Assembly: GCA_905397405.1 (NCBI GenBank)
Contig: CAJPVJ010000294.1
Location: 1-29,013, forward strand
Source of the DNA: Oppiella nova
Lineage: Eukaryota; Arthropoda; Arachnida; Sarcoptiformes; Oppiidae
Reading direction: 5' to 3'
DNA: 29,013 nt
Under the pieces are notes generated by a model that saw nothing but the letters and a program-made list of their open reading frames with translations, ran no database searches and was not told the origin of the DNA. Numbering within the stretch: position 1 is the first letter of the stretch; every line of letters starts with the position of its first letter. The position numbers were made by a program, and so were the translations under genes. Positions 25,701 to 29,013 of this stretch are shown one piece after another.

Positions 25701-25921
25701 TCCGACCGCGCGATGACTTGCATTTGGCGACCGCTAACACGTCAGTACTCACACACTCTTAACCATTCATGTGATATACTGTATTGAATGCCCTAACCAT
25801 CTAACCATTGCATGTCTTCAGGTGTATCTCCAGACTCTATATTCCTCTGTATTCATCGAAAGCCATTTTGCGACAAAAGCTTCTGATGGCAATCAAAACC
25901 AAGAATTTCGGATTCGTATGA
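16786..25921 (+). CDS. UBR5: UBR5/hyd, HECT-type E3 ubiquitin ligase
   Basis: UBR5 (hyperplastic discs) recognises N-degrons and builds branched ubiquitin chains. Exons: 16786-16862, 16920-17052, 17111-17187, 17258-25175, 25255-25311, 25388-25469, 25536-25740, 25822-25921. Seven GT-AG introns of 57-81 bp keep phase and give 2882 residues (human about 2800). The N-terminus [18 protein letters not shown] matches human UBR5; ATG 16798 is an alternative start closer to the human length. Domains: UBA (about 155-198, [20 protein letters not shown]); a beta-propeller region; UBR box from about 1134 ([20 protein letters not shown]) with all Cys/His ligands; an acidic Ser-rich region; HECT N-lobe start at about 2341 ([20 protein letters not shown]); MLLE (about 2477-2533); HECT C-lobe with catalytic Cys2851 in TANTCISRLY, 31 residues from the end, exactly as in human. 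The gene appears intact. Confidence 0.99.
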
Positions 25922-26054
25922 TATGTCTCGTGAGTGGATTCGCGTATGAATTATAACCACAATGTAATGACCGACCGATTGCTATATTTGTGATTTAAAT
26001 TTTCTAATTATGTTTCGCTATATTTAATGAAATAATTATTCTTTCATTAGTTTT

Positions 26055-26082
26055 AATAAAAATTGTTTTAATTACCAATAAA
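26055..26082 (+). promoter_or_regulatory. UBR5 poly(A) signals
   Basis: Two AATAAA hexamers (26055-26060, 26077-26082) lie 134-156 nt past the UBR5 stop, and a third AATAAA follows about 12 bp further on. Clustering on the correct strand supports the 3' end being here. Confidence 0.6.
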
Positions 26083-26230
26083 TTTAATGTCAAATAAAAT
26101 GTCTAAATATATAGTTATTAATAGTATCGATGGTATTCAATTCAATCAAATGGAGGTGTGGTAAGGGTAGCAGTATGTGGTGTGCAGTGGTGTTGCAGTA
26201 CCGGTGCTCTACTGTATGTTATTGTGTGTT

Positions 26231-26280
26231 ACCATTGGCTCACAAATCGTAGTAAACAAGTGACGCGTGAGTGACGTAAC
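26231..26280 (+). promoter_or_regulatory. Putative IRS promoter elements (CCAAT, FOXO-type, CRE-like)
   Basis: In 50 bp there is an inverted CCAAT box (CCATTGG, about 26232), a FOXO/DAF-16 consensus GTAAACAA (26252-26259), and two bZIP-type words, TGACGCGT (26261) and TGACGTAA (26272-26279). They lie about 340-390 bp upstream of the IRS ATG. GTAAACAA also occurs at four or more other places in this window, so by itself it is weak; the CpG-containing bZIP words are rarer here. Confidence 0.4.
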
Positions 26281-26508
26281 GGTTGGTTAGAGTTAGAGTC
26301 GATATGTTTTCATTTCAGACAACACTCAGCAGTGCATAGAAGTGAATGTCTGTCGCACTGTCTGTCCCTATAATACTGCCATTCAGTGCTATTATTCACT
26401 GATTTCCAGTCCATTAGACACTTGAATACTGCGGACACACCACAAGAGTCACCCCAACACTGGTCTCCCTATCATTGAACCGCTAATTGTGTCCACATTT
26501 CCACTCAA

Positions 26509-26616
26509 ATGACTTGTTTTCACGAAACCATTCAAAGAGTGGAGTGTTTCACAAATACTGTGACCAATTCAACCACTTTTGTGCCCACAAGACATATCTG
26601 CGCCCCAACTCAGTGA
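26509..26616 (+). CDS. Upstream ORF (35 codons) before IRS
   Basis: ATG at 26509 opens a 35-residue frame starting MTCFHETIQRVECF. It ends at TGA (26614-26616), six nucleotides before the IRS ATG at 26623, and in the same frame. The stop is followed by C (TGA-C), the leakiest stop context in eukaryotes. It matters only if the IRS transcript begins upstream of 26509, which the sequence cannot show. It may act in translational control. Confidence 0.35.
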   Translation: MTCFHETIQRVECFTNTVTNSTTFVPTRHICAPTQ

Positions 26617-26622
26617 CCAGCG

Positions 26623-29013
26623 ATGACATCCAAGACATCGAAAGGTGTCAAGTGTTTGGACGACAACTTCGTGATGCCGTCCGACGTGAAGAGAGCCGGA
26701 TATATGAAGAAACTGAAGGTATGTCCCAAATGACACTCACAGCCACTACACCCCTGTCCCACACCTTCCCATACTATGCCATACACTATATGCTGACCAT
26801 TGCCTCAAACAGTCATTCACTTCATTCATATACACATCCATACCATACATACCACCGATGGTTCAGTTCTTGAGACCATCACCACATCACTCCATTAGAT
26901 CCTCACACTTAGAGTCCATTCAAACCCTAAAGCATTCAATGATTACACATCAATGACCCATAACCACGAATATATACCTCTAATACACAATCACTGAACA
27001 CATCCAAAGACATGACTATAACGTGAGATAACAATTGAAATGGCATTTGATTTGTGTGTTGCAGACAATGAAGAGGAAGTATTTTGTGTTGAGAGACAAT
27101 AACGACTCAAATGAGGCGAACCTTTGCTATTACGACAGCGAGAAGAAGTTCAGGAACTCTTCGGCCAATTCACAGCCAAAACGAGTCATTTATCTGAAGG
27201 ACTGTTTCAGTATTAATCGTAAAATCGATGGCAAACACAAGTATGCGATCGCTCTCTACACCAAAGAGGACTGCTTTACCACTATTGTGGACGAAGAGGA
27301 CAATCTGAAGCAGTGGTTGGAAGCGCTCGTAGACTCGCAGCTCCTGTGCAATGACTTCCGCACCGGTCATTGCATTCAATACGGTATGCATTATCACATC
27401 CTTGACTACCATTTATTTGATCACTAATTAGTCTGAGGTTAACATTGGGATAATTGTGAGGGGAGTGAAGGGGAGGGCAGGACATGGCGAGAGGGACAGG
27501 TCAAAGTGGGTCACACATGGAGTGCAGTGATAGCTAAAAGTGTAGACAAACGGCTAAAATAGGTTTGATTTGATTGTGTGAAGAATCGATGTTTTGTTAT
27601 AAATGAGTCTTTAAATGAAACCATATTTTGATCGCAACGTACAGTCTATTTAGTGTACAATGAATGGACTCAATGTTTGTATTGAATTACAAAATCTATT
27701 AATTGTCGTATGAATAACACCAGAAGTCTAGACATGACTAGACATTAGGCTTTGAATTTATGGCACAATTATTATTCCTTTTTGTTATAGTTTACTAAAG
27801 ATTTGTTTTAGTTTTTATCTTTAATTTGACACCACTTTTGAGTATTGGATTACAATATGTCATACATTGAGACCTATATTGATATCAAATTAGTTTAGAT
27901 TTCTTTAAAATAATTTTATATGCTTTATGACACCATTTGTTTATTATTAATTGAGAACTTCATAAAACATATACTGAAAGACTAGATTAAAAAGAGTGGT
28001 TTTACTAGAAATTTGCTGTATATAGCAATCGATTCATATATTGAATTAACATTTATTCAAATCAGTCGAAATGTTTGGCAAAATAAGAAAAATGAAAGCA
28101 ATTGAATACACATTACTATTAATACCATATGTAAAAAAATGTATAATTAATAATTAGTCTAATTATATTACTAATTACATATGAAAACAATATTTGCAAT
28201 GAAGTGTAATAACACCAGATTTGATATATTTTGATGTATGGGTTGCAGAGCATGTATGGCAAGTGAATATCAATCGCAATGGTTTGGGCCAAACGCGGAA
28301 CATGAATGGTGTCCATCGGTTATGTTTGACTGCAAACACTCTATACATCGTTAAAGTGGACGCCCAATCAGATCCTCCAGACGTATATGAGTTTCCATTG
28401 ATAAGTATCCGCCGGTGCGGCCATACGACCAGTACTTTCTTCATAGAGTTGGGCCGGTCTTCGAGTATAGGACCGGGAGATATATGGATTCAGGCCGAGG
28501 ACTCAGCCATTGCTCAGAACATGCATGAAGTGATTCTCGCGGCCATGAGTTCGTCCAAAAATCACGAAGACTTCGGACCCTCTCAGCGCCCCCGCAGTGC
28601 GTCCACCAGTGATAAACCCATTTCAAGTAGGCGTCCCACACAGACATCGCATACCAACCAAAATGTAGCCTCGTTTGGGACCTCCTATTCGTCGACCGCC
28701 ACCACCACTACAGCTAAGAGCACGTCCACCAACAAGAACTCGATTCGCGAGAGATGTGACTCAATGCCCTCCCGCTCCAGAACTACCAGTGAATCTGATT
28801 CCACTCATGACTCCAGACATTGGACTCCAGTTCACTATCAAACCACCGATCGGTTGCATTCAGGAGTTAGCGCCAGAACTTTCTCTTATTCGCCGCCTTC
28901 TCATAATCCGTTGAGGTATATGTCATACCATTCCTATGCTTACACTCTAGACTAGAGTCAACACTAAAGTCTTGCCTTTAATTGCATCTTATAGTCAGTC
29001 GAGTCAATGATCT
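26623..29013 (+). CDS. IRS: Insulin receptor substrate (chico/IRS), 5' part, cut by window end
   Basis: IRS docks on the activated insulin receptor and recruits PI3K and Grb2. Exons: 26623-26718, 27065-27383, 28249-28915, with introns of 346 and 865 bp; phases agree. A fourth exon probably starts at 28999 after an 83-bp intron (donor GTATAT at 28916, acceptor TAGTCAG) and runs off the window. The ATG follows an in-frame TGA at 26614. The PH domain spans about 22-126 (AGYMKKLK joined to TMKRKYFVLRDNN, with the closing Trp in LKQWLEAL). The PTB domain spans about 139-240: EHVWQV, GLGQTRNMNGVHRLCLT, IRRCGH, FFIELGRSS, GPGDIWIQ. Arginines 194 and 208 match the phosphotyrosine-binding pair of IRS1. 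Then follows a Ser/Thr-rich stretch with QRPRSAS and RERCDSMPSRSRTTSE. The YXXM tail is not in the window. Confidence 0.95.
27384..28248 (+). other. IRS intron 2, the longest intron in the window
   Basis: At 865 bp it is ten times longer than most introns here. Its first 160 bp is G-rich, with GGGG at 27460 and 27470 and GGG at 27475 and 27493. The rest is AT-rich and ends in a pyrimidine-poor acceptor, GGTTGCAG. It separates the PH exon from the PTB exon. No nested gene is visible. Confidence 0.75.

Larger units (their letters stand above)
25922..26622. other. UBR5-IRS intergenic region and IRS 5' leader
   Basis: The left part is the UBR5 3' UTR, with AATAAA at 26055-26060 and 26077-26082 and another close by. 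The middle (about 26150-26290) is GT-rich and promoter-like. The right part (about 26300-26622) is probably IRS 5' leader, with one upstream ORF listed separately. No gene lies between. Confidence 0.7.

Noticed and set aside
26487-26873. 128-codon frame covering the first IRS exon
   Set aside because: It starts at TTG and reads the IRS exon out of frame; the PH domain start lies in another frame and joins exon 2 in phase.
28916-28955. IRS ending at the TAG at 28953
   Set aside because: IRS proteins need a long tyrosine-motif tail. A donor at 28916 and a phase-compatible acceptor at 28998 indicate that the gene continues past the window.

Overview
The window looks like nuclear DNA from an arthropod, most likely a mite (acariform) or a close relative. 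It carries metazoan genes (junctophilin, UBR5/hyd, insulin receptor substrate). Most introns are tiny, about 55-85 bp, with GT-AG ends. Very AT-rich intergenic DNA contrasts sharply with coding exons of roughly 50% GC. The lineage call is an inference from this architecture. I see no bacterial features, CRISPR array, rRNA, convincing tRNA or recognisable transposon.

Layout: (1) 1-2057 is AT-rich non-coding DNA with one perfect G-quadruplex motif. (2) 2058-2745 (-) is a two-exon gene for a small secreted protein with two DM9 (DUF3421) repeats. (3) 2746-9106 is a gene-poor AT-rich stretch with a (GA)12 microsatellite, a hairpin and one doubtful small coding exon. (4) 9107-11646 (-) is junctophilin in two exons. 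(5) 11647-14055 is non-coding, with a long imperfect hairpin and a (CT)15 tract. (6) 14056-14891 (-) is a 3-hydroxyacyl-CoA dehydratase (HACD) in three exons. (7) It is head to head with NSMCE2, the SUMO E3 ligase of the SMC5/6 complex (15324-16143, +, two exons), across a promoter of about 430 bp. (8) 16359-16601 (-) is a possible unrecognised 80-residue gene, head to head with UBR5. (9) 16786-25921 (+) is UBR5/hyd, complete in eight exons, with about 92% of the coding sequence in one 7.9-kb exon. (10) 26623 to the right edge (+) is the 5' part of insulin receptor substrate (PH and PTB domains); the phosphotyrosine tail lies beyond the window.

From 14 kb onward the genes are packed, with short intergenic gaps that probably act as shared promoters or shared 3' ends. 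The left half is gene-poor. The genes do not form one pathway: they cover excitation-contraction membrane junctions (JPH), very-long-chain fatty acid elongation (HACD), SUMO and ubiquitin ligation in genome stability and protein quality control (NSMCE2, UBR5), and insulin signalling (IRS).

I rebuilt splice structures by matching reading-frame phase across GT-AG junctions; all are phase-consistent, but none has transcript support here. I found no convincing undescribed system. The most interesting leads are the unrecognised 80-residue ORF in a bidirectional promoter, the upstream ORF ending 6 nt before the IRS start codon, the extreme intron loss in UBR5, and several isolated structured elements in AT-rich DNA.
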